Assembly: GCA_964386405.1 (NCBI GenBank)
Contig: CAYLRW010000017.1
Location: forward strand, 1-26,908
Direction of reading: 5' to 3'
DNA: 26,908 bases
Origin: RZYP01 sp964386405
GTDB taxonomy: Bacteria > Bacillota > Negativicutes > Acidaminococcales > Acidaminococcaceae
Positions 15,700-23,253 of this stretch are shown piece by piece; the stretch's first letter is position 1; each line of letters opens with the position of its first letter. The notes beneath the pieces were generated by a model. The model did no database searches, had not been told where the DNA came from, and saw nothing but the letters and a program-made list of their open reading frames with translations. Made by a program: the position numbers and the translations under genes.

Positions 15700-17157
15700 T
15701 TATCTGCCAAGTTTTTCTTTCATGATTTTCTTATATGCTTCCACACCCGGCTGATCATACGCATCAACATCTGCCAGCTCACCCTCATAGGCAACACTCA
15801 ACATCAGAAAATACAACAATTGTCCAACATAATAGGTAGTTAATTTCGGCAGCTGGTAATTAGCGTTAAAACGCGAATCCTCGTTCAAAGCCTGTGCATT
15901 AGCAGCCAAAGCAATTTGCAGCGCTTCATCTACGCACATCCCATTATATTTGGCAAAAAATTCTATATCGCCAAATGGATTGCCCAGCTGGACTTCACAT
16001 GTTTTTTCAAGAATTTCTACAAACTGGACAACCTTGTTTCTGCGGCCATCCTGATGCTGCTGCGTCTGAGCATGCATATCAGTTGTTCCGACAGCGGCTA
16101 TAGGCGTTCTGCCATAATTAATCTGTTCATTCTGGCGATTACAGCGTTTACCTAGAGATTCCGCTAATAGCTGCACATACCACTCACCAAGTGACTTCAA
16201 TCTCATGGAATAAGGCATCAAAACTTCAATATCGCAGCCATAACGCTCTGCTGCCAGATATTTTAAAACAGCATTCAGCAATGCCGGATTTTTCGCCGGC
16301 TCTTCTTCACGGCAAGCCAGTTCCATATCACGTGCTCCTGCCAGCAGCTCTTCTATATCAATACCAACAACTGCTGCTGTAATCAGGCCGGGGTTGCTCA
16401 GAACGCAAAAACGGCCGCCAACTCCTTCCTTGATGTCAAATGTCTGCCAGTTATTTTCCTGGGCCAGCTGACATAACGGTCCGACAGCCGCTTCGCCATC
16501 AAGATCAGTGACCACAGTCACATCAACTTCAAAAAGCTCTTTTGCTTTTTTAAGCTGATCATAATAATAAGCAAAAGCAGCAATAGTTTCCAAAGTAGTT
16601 CCAGATTTTGTAATTGGAATAAGCATTATTCTGGTTTTACCTTGTCCAGCCAAACGCTTATATTGGGCTTGACGCACAATTTCGTCAAGCATCGAAGCAT
16701 ACTGATCCGCGTCAAGATTGTTGCCGCTGAAAAATATTTTAGGAAAACCCTTTCTCTCTAAGGCTTTTTTTTGGTTCCAGAAGGAGCCGGCATGAATATC
16801 AAATAAAACCTTATTGCCCAGATAGGAGCCACCAATACCAAAAAAAATCACAGCTTCCTTAGTATCCCAGATTTGTTTGCCGTAAGCTTTCAGTTTTTCA
16901 ATAGAGTCAGATGTATTGGGGTTACCTTCTGCAATCATCGGCAGCCTCGTAAAATAGACGGGTTCCGGAAAACCATTTTTGGATAAATGCCCTTCAGAGA
17001 AACCGTTAGCGCGTATTTGCGCGAGACCTTGCACTGCCCGCTCAATTTTGTCTTGAATGGAAATTATGTCATTTGTTTTAATTAACTGCTCACCAAGCAT
17101 ATTGGTATAATCAAAACAAAAGCCACTATCCAGCTTCAGCTTTCCCGTTAAATCCAT
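15700..17157 (-). CDS. pgi: Glucose-6-phosphate isomerase
   Basis: Interconverts glucose-6-phosphate and fructose-6-phosphate. From ATG 17157 it is 485 residues. Two SIS-type sugar-phosphate-binding regions are seen: FFGIGGSYLG (105-114) and TKSGTTLET (184-192). GVGGRFCVLSNPG, a variant of the PGI signature, follows at about 245. HAQTQQHQDGRRNK resembles the helix region of Firmicute-type enzymes. An in-frame TTG at 17193 would overlap galU by 20 bases and lacks a good Shine-Dalgarno; ATG 17157 has GGCGGTG 5 bases upstream. It lies 16 bases after the galU stop and is cotranscribed with it. Confidence 0.95.
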   Translation of the reverse strand: MDLTGKLKLDSGFCFDYTNMLGEQLIKTNDIISIQDKIERAVQGLAQIRANGFSEGHLSKNGFPEPVYFTRLPMIAEGNPNTSDSIEKLKAYGKQIWDTKEAVIFFGIGGSYLGNKVLFDIHAGSFWNQKKALERKGFPKIFFSGNNLDADQYASMLDEIVRQAQYKRLAGQGKTRIMLIPITKSGTTLETIAAFAYYYDQLKKAKELFEVDVTVVTDLDGEAAVGPLCQLAQENNWQTFDIKEGVGGRFCVLSNPGLITAAVVGIDIEELLAGARDMELACREEEPAKNPALLNAVLKYLAAERYGCDIEVLMPYSMRLKSLGEWYVQLLAESLGKRCNRQNEQINYGRTPIAAVGTTDMHAQTQQHQDGRRNKVVQFVEILEKTCEVQLGNPFGDIEFFAKYNGMCVDEALQIALAANAQALNEDSRFNANYQLPKLTTYYVGQLLYFLMLSVAYEGELADVDAYDQPGVEAYKKIMKEKLGR

Positions 17158-17173
17158 ATTTTCACCGCCAAAA

Positions 17174-18052
17174 TTATCCTTCTTTTGCGACAATATCTTT
17201 TAAGTACGCCAAAAACTTATCGCGCAATTCCGGTTTTTTTAGTGCCTGTTCTACTGTTGCTTCCAGGAAACCTTGTTTGTCGCCAACATCGTAACGGCGC
17301 CCCTCAAAATTATAAGCTAAAATGGTTTGCATTCTGGCCAATTCTTTCAAAGCATCAGTCAACTGAATTTCACCGCCGCTGCCTGGCTTCGTATTTTCCA
17401 AAATATCAAATATTTCCGGAACAATTATATAACGGCCCAAAACAGCGAGTCTGGAAGGCGCTTCACCAACAGGAGGCTTTTCCACCATGTCTTTAACAGA
17501 CCATACCCTTTCGCCAATTTTAGCTTTTGGTTCAATAATACCATAGCTTGATACTTTATCCTGTGCTACTTCCTGCACCCCCAGGATACTGGAGCCTGTT
17601 TCATTATAGACATCTATCAACTGTTTCAAGCAAGGCGTGGAGCTATCAACAATGTCATCGCCCAGCAATACAGCAAAAGGTTCGCTGCCGACAAAATGTT
17701 TAGCACACAATACTGCATGACCAAGACCAAGTGGTTCTTTCTGCCTGATATAGTGAATAGAAATATTCGATATTTCCTGTACCATTTTCAACAATTCATC
17801 CTTATGGTTATGTTCCAGCGTTAATTCTAATTCCAATGAACGGTCAAAATGGTCTTCAATTGATCTCTTACTGCGTCCGGTTACAATAAGGAACTCTTCT
17901 ATGCCGGAAGCAATAGCCTCTTCAATGATATACTGTATAGTCGGCTTATCAACTATCGGCAGCATTTCCTTTGGCTGTGCCTTGGTAGCCGGTAAAAATC
18001 TCGTACCCAGACCGGCAGCCGGAATAACCGCTTTTCTAACTCTTGTGTACAT
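17174..18052 (-). CDS. galU: UTP--glucose-1-phosphate uridylyltransferase
   Basis: Makes UDP-glucose from UTP and glucose-1-phosphate for polysaccharide, glycolipid and galactose metabolism. 292 residues from ATG 18052. The nucleotidyltransferase signature GLGTRFLPATKAQPKEM lies at residues 14-30, followed by the family-typical DKPTIQYIIEEA; EKP and GRYI motifs also occur. A GTG at 18061 is only 1 base from the GAGGG Shine-Dalgarno; ATG 18052 is 10 bases from it and is preferred. First gene of a galU-pgi pair. Confidence 0.95.
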   Translation of the reverse strand: MYTRVRKAVIPAAGLGTRFLPATKAQPKEMLPIVDKPTIQYIIEEAIASGIEEFLIVTGRSKRSIEDHFDRSLELELTLEHNHKDELLKMVQEISNISIHYIRQKEPLGLGHAVLCAKHFVGSEPFAVLLGDDIVDSSTPCLKQLIDVYNETGSSILGVQEVAQDKVSSYGIIEPKAKIGERVWSVKDMVEKPPVGEAPSRLAVLGRYIIVPEIFDILENTKPGSGGEIQLTDALKELARMQTILAYNFEGRRYDVGDKQGFLEATVEQALKKPELRDKFLAYLKDIVAKEG

Positions 18053-18090
18053 GCTATCCACGCCCTCTGTTTATTAAATTTACATTTAAT

Positions 18091-18099
18091 ACTATACCA
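18091..18099 (-). promoter_or_regulatory. Extended -10 promoter of galU-pgi
   Basis: Minus strand reads TGGTATAGT, an extended -10 (TGN plus TATAGT) about 40 bases before the galU start. No good -35 is seen at 16-18 bases, which fits an extended -10 promoter. Confidence 0.5.
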
Positions 18100-18291
18100 C
18101 AGTTAGATTGAAAATTAAAACCCATTACCAGGTATTGTGTAAAAACATATGTGCAATTCAATTATGTATACATTCCAAATAAGCAGGAATCTTTGTGATT
18201 TTGACGAATTAATCGTTTCATATCTCGTTTGCAGAAAAGTGTAAAACAAAGATAAATATTATGCAAAAATGCTAAAATGGGGGAATTATTA

Positions 18292-18573
18292 ATGTTTAAA
18301 ACAAACGAATACTTCGGCGGACAGGTTTTTTCCGTAGCCTTCGAAAACCATGACGGTCCGGCAACCGTCGGTGTTATGGAAAAAGGAGAATATGAATTCG
18401 GTACCATCAGTACTGAACACATGACCGTAATCAGTGGCAGTCTCATTGTTCAGCTTCCTGGTGAATCAGAATTTAAAACCTATTTGCCATCCCAAACTTT
18501 TATTGTACCGCCAAACCAGAAGTTCCAGATCAAGGTCACCGAACAGACCGCATACCTTTGCCTTTACAAGTAA
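18292..18573 (+). CDS. ppnP: Pyrimidine/purine nucleoside phosphorylase (PpnP/YaiE family)
   Basis: A 93-residue single-domain cupin-like protein. It begins MFKTNEYFGGQVFSVAF and contains TVGVMEKGEYEFGT, TEHMTVISGSLIVQLPG and a C-terminal FIVPPNQKFQIKV...YLCLYK, all typical of the former DUF1255 family. The E. coli member is 94 residues and phosphorolyses several nucleosides. The start is ATG 18292 with GGGGGA 7 bases upstream; the upstream in-frame ATG at 18277 overlaps that Shine-Dalgarno. It is a one-gene unit with its own terminator. I see no convincing promoter in the 230-base gap to galU, though TTGACG (18199) and TTGCAG (18230) could be -35 boxes. Confidence 0.88.
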   Translation: MFKTNEYFGGQVFSVAFENHDGPATVGVMEKGEYEFGTISTEHMTVISGSLIVQLPGESEFKTYLPSQTFIVPPNQKFQIKVTEQTAYLCLYK

Positions 18574-18600
18574 TTTTTTAGCAGCTATTTTTAAAAAGTT

Positions 18601-18639
18601 AAGGTCAGTTATTCAAATTTTGAATAACTGACCTTTTTT
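18601..18639 (+). terminator. Intrinsic terminator after ppnP (also faces the asparaginase gene)
   Basis: Perfect 17-bp arms AAGGTCAGTTATTCAAA and TTTGAATAACTGACCTT around a single central T (a few pairs will open to form the loop), followed by a T-run. It lies between the convergent ppnP and asparaginase genes and may serve both. Confidence 0.9.
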
Positions 18640-18686
18640 AGTATTAATAAAGTTACTGCGCTTATATTTTTTCTACTTTCATTGCA

Positions 18687-19676
18687 TTAATCGAAATATG
18701 TTCTTATTTTTTCTATGTCATCTGTCAAACCAAGTGCTAATAATAATTTAATTCGTGCTTTTTGGCCAGTAATTTCCCCAGCTAAAATAATATCAGCATC
18801 CTTCATAGAAAGAGCACTGCCAACATAACTATAAGCAGGAACAACTCTGCCAGTATGGACACGCGTTGTCAGGACCACAGGAATACCCTGTTTTCTAACT
18901 AATTCAATGCCATTTTTTACCGCCGGCGGCACATTCCCACAGCCAAATGCTTCAACTACAATTCCATGTGCAGGTTTTGCAGCCAGGGCTTTAAATAAAT
19001 AGTCATCTAATCCAGCAACACATTTAATCAAATAAACCTCACTGCTTATTTTTAGGGGTTGTATTTTTTGCCTTTGCTCTATTCTTCGTTTAAACTCGAC
19101 CCTGTCCTGGTATACATGTCCAAGTGGTCCCCAGCCTGGTGATTTAAAAGTACTGCATGAAGTTGTTTGTGTTTTAGTTACCTCTGCCGCAGCATGAATT
19201 TCATCATTAAAAATAAGTAAAGCGCCTCTGCCTGCAGCTTCTTTGCAAGCCGCTGTTCTCACTGCAGCCAAAATATTAGCTGGTCCATCCGGTCCCGTTT
19301 CTGAGGCACCACGCATAGCTCCAGTAATACAAATCGGCTTTTCGGTTTGACACACCAAATCTAATAAATAAATTGTTTCTTCCTGAGTATCAGTTCCATG
19401 AGTGATAACAATGCCGGCAACGTCTTCTGACATTGCTATTTTATCAACCAATGAAGCCAATTCAAACATCATCTCTGGTGTAATATGTCCGCTAGGCACA
19501 TTACTGTATTCCACAATTTCAACTGGTATAACATCTTTTAATGCCGGTACTGCTTGAATTAAATCATCACCGCTAACAGCAGGCACCAAGCCATTACTTA
19601 CTGCATCATACTTCATAGCGATTGTGCCACCAGTAGTTATAACAACAACTTTCTTCTTGCTCATTAAATTCGTCAT
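18687..19676 (-). CDS. L-asparaginase, type II-like sequence without signal peptide
   Basis: Hydrolyses asparagine to aspartate and ammonia. 329 residues. The first catalytic Thr lies in TGGTIA (15-20); the second motif THGTDTQEET (92-101) supplies Thr and Asp, and GPDGPANILAAV is also conserved. HGTDTxEET and the DGPxN block resemble type II enzymes, but the N-terminus (MTNLMSKKKVVVITTGG) has no signal peptide, so it should be cytoplasmic. The start is uncertain: ATG 19676 abuts GGGGG, while ATG 19664 lies 12 bases after it. It starts 8 bases after the transporter stop and is cotranscribed with it. The pairing suggests uptake of asparagine or a related compound, or handling of the aspartate formed. 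Confidence 0.9.
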   Translation of the reverse strand: MTNLMSKKKVVVITTGGTIAMKYDAVSNGLVPAVSGDDLIQAVPALKDVIPVEIVEYSNVPSGHITPEMMFELASLVDKIAMSEDVAGIVITHGTDTQEETIYLLDLVCQTEKPICITGAMRGASETGPDGPANILAAVRTAACKEAAGRGALLIFNDEIHAAAEVTKTQTTSCSTFKSPGWGPLGHVYQDRVEFKRRIEQRQKIQPLKISSEVYLIKCVAGLDDYLFKALAAKPAHGIVVEAFGCGNVPPAVKNGIELVRKQGIPVVLTTRVHTGRVVPAYSYVGSALSMKDADIILAGEITGQKARIKLLLALGLTDDIEKIRTYFD

Positions 19677-19684
19677 CCCCCTTT

Positions 19685-20959
19685 TTATCTATGCAAGGCA
19701 TTAACAACAGCTACACAAATAAATAAAACACCAAATCCAAAAATCATAGCCGGTCTTTGAAATTTATTAGCACTTTTCAAATTCGCACCAGGCACTACAG
19801 CTATAACAGTTGACAACGCGGCAACTGGACCACCTGTTAAAAAATACTGCCAAACTGCAGAACCACCGGCAGCGGCGCAAGCGGCAGCTAAAGGATCGGC
19901 TCCCATTTTCAAAACAACTTGCAAAAAAGGTACAACAATAGCTACAGCAGCTGCGTTGGATTGAGTAAGAAATCCTGCAATAGCAGAAACAAAAAGCATA
20001 ACAAAAACTGGTGATATAGATAGAACCGGTCCCAAAAAATCTGAAATAGTCCCGACCAAGCCAATTTTATTCATTACACTGCTCATATACAAAAATCCTA
20101 TGGTAGCAACTAGCGGAGTTGCTATTTTAGCTACGCCTTCTAACATTGCAGATTCACCATTACTCATATTAACTTTTCCCAAAACAGCTGTAATTATTGC
20201 TGCAAACACGCCTACTAAGAAAACCGGATAGCCCAAAACAAAACCTATGATAAACAAAATGAAAGGCAAAATTGCCCTCGATGTAGAAACTTTAGTCGAC
20301 GATGCTAAGCTATTTTCTATTTCTGTTAATTGCTCCTTCGTCAAAATCTGACCTTTGGCAATACTTTCTCTATGTAAACGCATATAGCTAAACCAAATGA
20401 TAGAAATACCAACAATAGCGCCTACGACATTTATCATTCCGAACCCAATCGCTGCCGTAGCAACCACAGCCACCTGTGTTGGATGCGTAAAACCGGCAAA
20501 GTTGCCAAAATGCCCTGCATGTGCGGCAAGACCAGCAGTTTTATTAGGATCCTGGCCCAGTTTAATTGCTGCAGGCCCTGTGATAGCCGCGGTAACTGCA
20601 GGTTGAGTAAAACCGGTCAGCGCACCAATAATACCTGCAACTAATGCTCCAGCAGCTGTAATACCTGCTGCTCCGCCAATCCTACTGCCAATTTGCATTA
20701 TTTTATGGATTAATACGTCTAAGAAACCCGCTTTCGTCATAATACCGATAAACATTAACACGCCTGCCATATCAGCTATGACTGGATTTAATCCACTATT
20801 TATCAGTTTAACAACCGTTATATCAGCCTTTCCTGCCAAAGGAAAACCTGCTGCCATTGCCGCAACCGAGGATCCCAGGATTGCCGTTAAATAAATCGGC
20901 GTTTTACCTGTCACCATTAATAACAAAGTCAATACCATAATAATTTGAGCTATTTCCAT
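19685..20959 (-). CDS. Multi-pass membrane transporter, ion-transporter superfamily (GntP/dicarboxylate-like), substrate unknown
   Basis: A 424-residue, very hydrophobic protein with roughly 10-12 predicted membrane segments. It has two related halves: GALTGFTQPAVTAAITGPAAI with GHFGNFAGFTHPTQVAVV in the first half, and IAGFLTQSNAAAVAIVVPF in the second. Such Gly/Pro/Asn/Ser-rich re-entrant loops fit elevator-type ion-transporter-superfamily carriers such as gluconate, citrate or C4-dicarboxylate permeases. The order transporter-asparaginase and the divergent LysR regulator suggest an amino acid or dicarboxylate substrate, but none can be named. GAGGGGG lies 7 bases before the ATG. A 225-base leader with a small ORF and a terminator-like hairpin precedes it. 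Confidence 0.75.
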   Translation of the reverse strand: MEIAQIIMVLTLLLMVTGKTPIYLTAILGSSVAAMAAGFPLAGKADITVVKLINSGLNPVIADMAGVLMFIGIMTKAGFLDVLIHKIMQIGSRIGGAAGITAAGALVAGIIGALTGFTQPAVTAAITGPAAIKLGQDPNKTAGLAAHAGHFGNFAGFTHPTQVAVVATAAIGFGMINVVGAIVGISIIWFSYMRLHRESIAKGQILTKEQLTEIENSLASSTKVSTSRAILPFILFIIGFVLGYPVFLVGVFAAIITAVLGKVNMSNGESAMLEGVAKIATPLVATIGFLYMSSVMNKIGLVGTISDFLGPVLSISPVFVMLFVSAIAGFLTQSNAAAVAIVVPFLQVVLKMGADPLAAACAAAGGSAVWQYFLTGGPVAALSTVIAVVPGANLKSANKFQRPAMIFGFGVLFICVAVVNALHR

Positions 20960-21010
20960 TTTTATGCCCCCTCATTTTTTATTTATATCTATTCTATTTT
21001 TAACTGTCCT

Positions 21011-21086
21011 AAAATAAAAAACATGCTTCAGTCGCTTTCGCTTTTCACATCGATGTGAAAAGACTTGAAAACAAACCAAAGCATGT
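21011..21086 (-). terminator. Terminator-like attenuator hairpin in the transporter-asparaginase leader
   Basis: On the minus strand ACATGCTT (21086-21079) pairs with AAGCATGT (21028-21021), followed at once by TTTTTATTTT (21020-21011), the form of an intrinsic terminator. Inside are TTC(A)AGTC/GACTGAA, a perfect 22-base palindrome at 21041-21062 (arms CTTTTCACATC and GATGTGAAAAG) and a GCGAAAGC mini-hairpin. It is about 50 bases before the transporter ATG. The only upstream gene, lysR, is divergent, so it cannot be that gene's terminator; premature termination of the transporter mRNA is the simplest reading. Confidence 0.6.
21028..21084 (-). CDS. Putative leader peptide, 18 residues
   Basis: A short reading frame MLWFVFKSFHIDVKSESD, with a perfect AAGGAGG (21100-21094) 9 bases before its ATG, one of the best Shine-Dalgarno sequences in the window. 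The ATG lies in the 5' arm of the terminator-like hairpin, and the TGA stop begins 2 bases before and overlaps the 3' arm. Translation would necessarily interfere with that hairpin, as in ribosome-mediated attenuation. There is no run of one amino-acid codon, so the sensed signal is not obvious; codons for Asp are near the end (SESD-stop). I recognise no known leader peptide. Confidence 0.5.
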   Translation of the reverse strand: MLWFVFKSFHIDVKSESD

Positions 21087-21100
21087 ATTAATTCCTCCTT

Positions 21101-21161
21101 TTCTAAAAACAAAGTAAGATTGGCGCCATCTTCCTATATCGTTGTTTTTTATTTTTTAGAA
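21101..21161 (-). promoter_or_regulatory. Leader stem-loop just upstream of the leader-peptide Shine-Dalgarno
   Basis: Minus-strand TTCTAAAAA (21161-21153) is complementary to TTTTTAGAA (21109-21101), the latter touching the AAGGAGG of the leader ORF. Inside, AAGAT/ATCTT (21132-21116) flank GGCGCCA. The structure could expose or hide the leader ribosome-binding site. Confidence 0.35.
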
Positions 21162-21170
21162 AGGTATAAT
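21142..21170 (+). promoter_or_regulatory. Promoter of the lysR-type gene
   Basis: TTGTTT (21142-21147), a 17-base spacer and a perfect TATAAT (21165-21170) read rightward toward the regulator. The leader would be about 140 bases and includes the whole region of the leftward promoter and LysR-type site. Confidence 0.6.
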
Positions 21171-21185
21171 ATATGCAACTTCTTT

Positions 21186-21199
21186 TTGCATTGTAGCAA
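21186..21199. promoter_or_regulatory. Candidate LysR-type regulator binding site
   Basis: TTGCATTGTAGCAA is an interrupted inverted repeat (TTGC-N6-GCAA) containing the T-N11-A pattern of LysR-type operators. It overlaps the -10 of the leftward promoter. Related half-sites ATGCAAC occur at 21173 and 21254. It lies between the divergent lysR and transporter genes, the usual place. Confidence 0.45.
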
Positions 21200-21219
21200 G
21201 GTTTGGATGATTTGTACAA
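21190..21219 (-). promoter_or_regulatory. Promoter of the transporter-asparaginase operon
   Basis: TTGTAC (21219-21214), an 18-base spacer and TACAAT (21195-21190) read leftward. The start near 21183 gives a leader of about 225 bases holding the stem-loop, leader ORF and terminator-like hairpin. Confidence 0.5.
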
Positions 21220-21316
21220 AACCTCTTATCTATGACCTTTATAGCTATAAACTATGCAACATCATTTTTCGACTTATACTTACAAAAAGGTCATTAATAT
21301 TTTGGGAGGAAATCGT

Positions 21317-22219
21317 ATGGAAAGACACCAGTTGCTTTATGCTGTAACCGTTGCTAAATTTCTTAGCTTTACTAAAGCTGCTGAATTTTTGAACATCTCC
21401 CAACCATCTCTTTCGAACCAAATTATAAAATTAGAAGATGAACTTAACATCTGCTTATTTGAACGAAGCCGCCAAGGCGTAAGTTTAACAGAAGCTGGTT
21501 CTGCATTTGTTTTCTATGCTCAGGAAATTTTAAATGATTGGAAGGAACTAGCGCTTCTGATGCAGGATTATTCTTCTATGCAAGTTGGTACCTTACGTAT
21601 TGGTGCTACTCCGATTATGGAAATTTTTGATATCCCGTCACTTCTAGCTTCATTTCAGAAACAACATCCTAAAATAAATATTACTCTGCTGCAAACGGGC
21701 AGTACTGCCCTGCTTATGGCTTTAAAAAACAAAGAAATTGATATTGCTTTTATCATTTCATCAGATAGTAACCCTGAAATAATCGATGACGATTTTTTTG
21801 TATTAAAACTCTCTAATGATTTGCTTTGTGCGATTATGAGCCCTAAAAATCCGCTGAGTACAAATGAAAAAGTAAATGTCAGTGATTTAAAGAATGAAAA
21901 ACTAATCTTGCCTACAGGTACTAACACGCTGCAAGAAATTATAAAAAAGTATTTTGAATCTAATAATCTACCATTTAAAACTACTTATTGTTGTGACCAA
22001 ACGGAAGCCGCTTTGGCTTTCGCTTCTGAGAATCTTGGTGTCTATTTTGGCACTGCTAACATCGCACATTCGCATGGTCATTATGAGTTAGTATGCATCC
22101 CCTTATCTCCGACTGTATATCGAAGCTTTTCATTAGTTACAGCTGATAAGCTTAAATATCATCCAACTTTAAAAAACTTCGTTAGTTTTGTTAAGGATAA
22201 TTTTCCGTTTAGATACTAA
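21317..22219 (+). CDS. LysR-type transcriptional regulator
   Basis: 300 residues. The N-terminal winged helix-turn-helix covers about residues 1-60: MERHQLLYAVTVAKFLSFTKAAEFL, then ISQPSLSNQIIKLEDEL and LFERSRQGVSLTEAG, all standard for the family. A LysR substrate-binding domain (about 90-295) begins at LRIGATPIMEIF. The start is ATG 21317 with GGGAGGA 6 bases upstream; an earlier ATG at 21254 lacks a Shine-Dalgarno. It is transcribed away from the transporter-asparaginase operon, so it probably controls that operon and itself with a small-molecule inducer. Its coding DNA looks more A+T-rich than the biosynthetic genes. Confidence 0.92.
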   Translation: MERHQLLYAVTVAKFLSFTKAAEFLNISQPSLSNQIIKLEDELNICLFERSRQGVSLTEAGSAFVFYAQEILNDWKELALLMQDYSSMQVGTLRIGATPIMEIFDIPSLLASFQKQHPKINITLLQTGSTALLMALKNKEIDIAFIISSDSNPEIIDDDFFVLKLSNDLLCAIMSPKNPLSTNEKVNVSDLKNEKLILPTGTNTLQEIIKKYFESNNLPFKTTYCCDQTEAALAFASENLGVYFGTANIAHSHGHYELVCIPLSPTVYRSFSLVTADKLKYHPTLKNFVSFVKDNFPFRY

Positions 22220-22305
22220 TTCGCTGGTCGATAATTTATCATTTGTCTATTTCTTGTCTATTTTAAGCTAAATTTAATGAGTTTTAAGGAGATGTAAAAT
22301 AAATA

Positions 22306-22338
22306 AAAACCCCGTAGACGCTTGTTCTACGGGGTTTT
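22306..22338. terminator. Bidirectional terminator between lysR-type gene and rpsI
   Basis: Perfect 13-bp stem AAAACCCCGTAGA / TCTACGGGGTTTT with a 7-base loop. On the minus strand it follows the rpsI stop by 14 bases and ends in TTTTTATTTATTT; on the plus strand the tail is GTGCTTTT. Main role is probably ending rplM-rpsI. Confidence 0.9.
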
Positions 22339-22352
22339 GTGCTTTTAAAATA

Positions 22353-22745
22353 TTAACGTTTAGAGAATTGGGAAGCTTTACGTGCTTTTTTGAGACCGTA
22401 TTTACGGCGCTCTTTTTCACGTGGGTCACGAGTTAAGAGACCAGCTTTTTTCAAAGTAGGACGGTATTCCTCGTCAACTTTGAGCAATGCGCGTGCAATA
22501 CCATGACGGATTGCACCTGCTTGACCGGAGATACCTCCTCCGACAACATTAGCGAGCACATCGTATTTGCCAACTGTTTCAGTAGCTTCCAACGGTTGTT
22601 TAATGATGAGTTCCAAAGTTTTCAAACCGAAATATTTAGTAAGTTCACGGTCGTTGATAATAATGTTGCCTTCACCCGGAACCAGGCGAACACGTGCAAC
22701 AGAACTTTTCCGGCGACCGGTTGCATCATAAGTAACTTTTGCCAT
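22353..22745 (-). CDS. rpsI: 30S ribosomal protein S9
   Basis: 130 residues, the normal length. N-terminal TGRRKSSVARVRLVPG, GGGISGQAGAIRHGIARAL and the C-terminal basic tail ending KKARKASQFSKR, which reaches the ribosomal P site, are diagnostic. It lies 24 bases after rplM with GGAGG just upstream, the universal rplM-rpsI pair. The terminator follows. Confidence 0.99.
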   Translation of the reverse strand: MAKVTYDATGRRKSSVARVRLVPGEGNIIINDRELTKYFGLKTLELIIKQPLEATETVGKYDVLANVVGGGISGQAGAIRHGIARALLKVDEEYRPTLKKAGLLTRDPREKERRKYGLKKARKASQFSKR

Positions 22746-22769
22746 TTATTTGCTCCTCCTTTCCGGATC

Positions 22770-23207
22770 TTATCTTACGTCGATTTCCAACACTTCTGGT
22801 TGTTGTGCTGCGTGCGGATGTTCCGGACCAGCATAAACGTGCAATTTTGTGTAAATCTGGTTGCCAAGACGATTTTTAGGAATCATGCCGCGAACAGCAA
22901 GTTCAACCATCCTTACAGGGTTTTTCTTAAGCATATCACCAGCAGTTGTGAAGGTGGTACCGCCAAGATATCCGGAATGACGGAAGTAAGTCTTTTGAAC
23001 CAATTTTTTACCTGTCAATACGACCTTATCTGCGTTAATAACAATTACATGATCTCCAGTGTCCATATGTGGGGTGAAAGTTGGTTTGTGTTTTCCACGA
23101 AGGATTTTAGCAACTTCAGCAGCCATACGGCCAAGAGTTTTATCAGCTGCGTCTACCACGAACCACTTGCGTTCAATGGTGGACGGTGTAGCCATATATG
23201 ATTTCAT
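22770..23207 (-). CDS. rplM: 50S ribosomal protein L13
   Basis: 145 residues. MKSYMATPSTIERKWFVVDAA, TLGRMAAEVAKILRGKHKP, HMDTGDHVIVINADKV and HSGYLGG are typical of bacterial L13. GGGAGGG lies 6 bases before the ATG. It follows truA across a 128-base gap that holds a strong promoter and a leader hairpin, so rplM-rpsI can be expressed separately from the upstream ECF-truA genes. Confidence 0.99.
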   Translation of the reverse strand: MKSYMATPSTIERKWFVVDAADKTLGRMAAEVAKILRGKHKPTFTPHMDTGDHVIVINADKVVLTGKKLVQKTYFRHSGYLGGTTFTTAGDMLKKNPVRMVELAVRGMIPKNRLGNQIYTKLHVYAGPEHPHAAQQPEVLEIDVR

Positions 23208-23253
23208 CCTTGTCCCTCCCTATGAGTGTTTCGCGTTCAATATACTTCTTCTC

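Noticed and set aside
21041..21062. CRP/FNR-type site in the leader palindrome
   Set aside because: The half-sites are in the order TCACA-TGTGA, the reverse of the TGTGA-N6-TCACA arrangement, and the site is well downstream of the promoter.
22284..22300. AAGGAG followed by ATGTAA after the lysR-type gene
   Set aside because: The ATG is followed at once by a stop codon, so no peptide is encoded.
22503..23201. 232-codon plus-strand open frame opposite rpsI and rplM
   Set aside because: Antisense shadow of two highly conserved ribosomal-protein genes.
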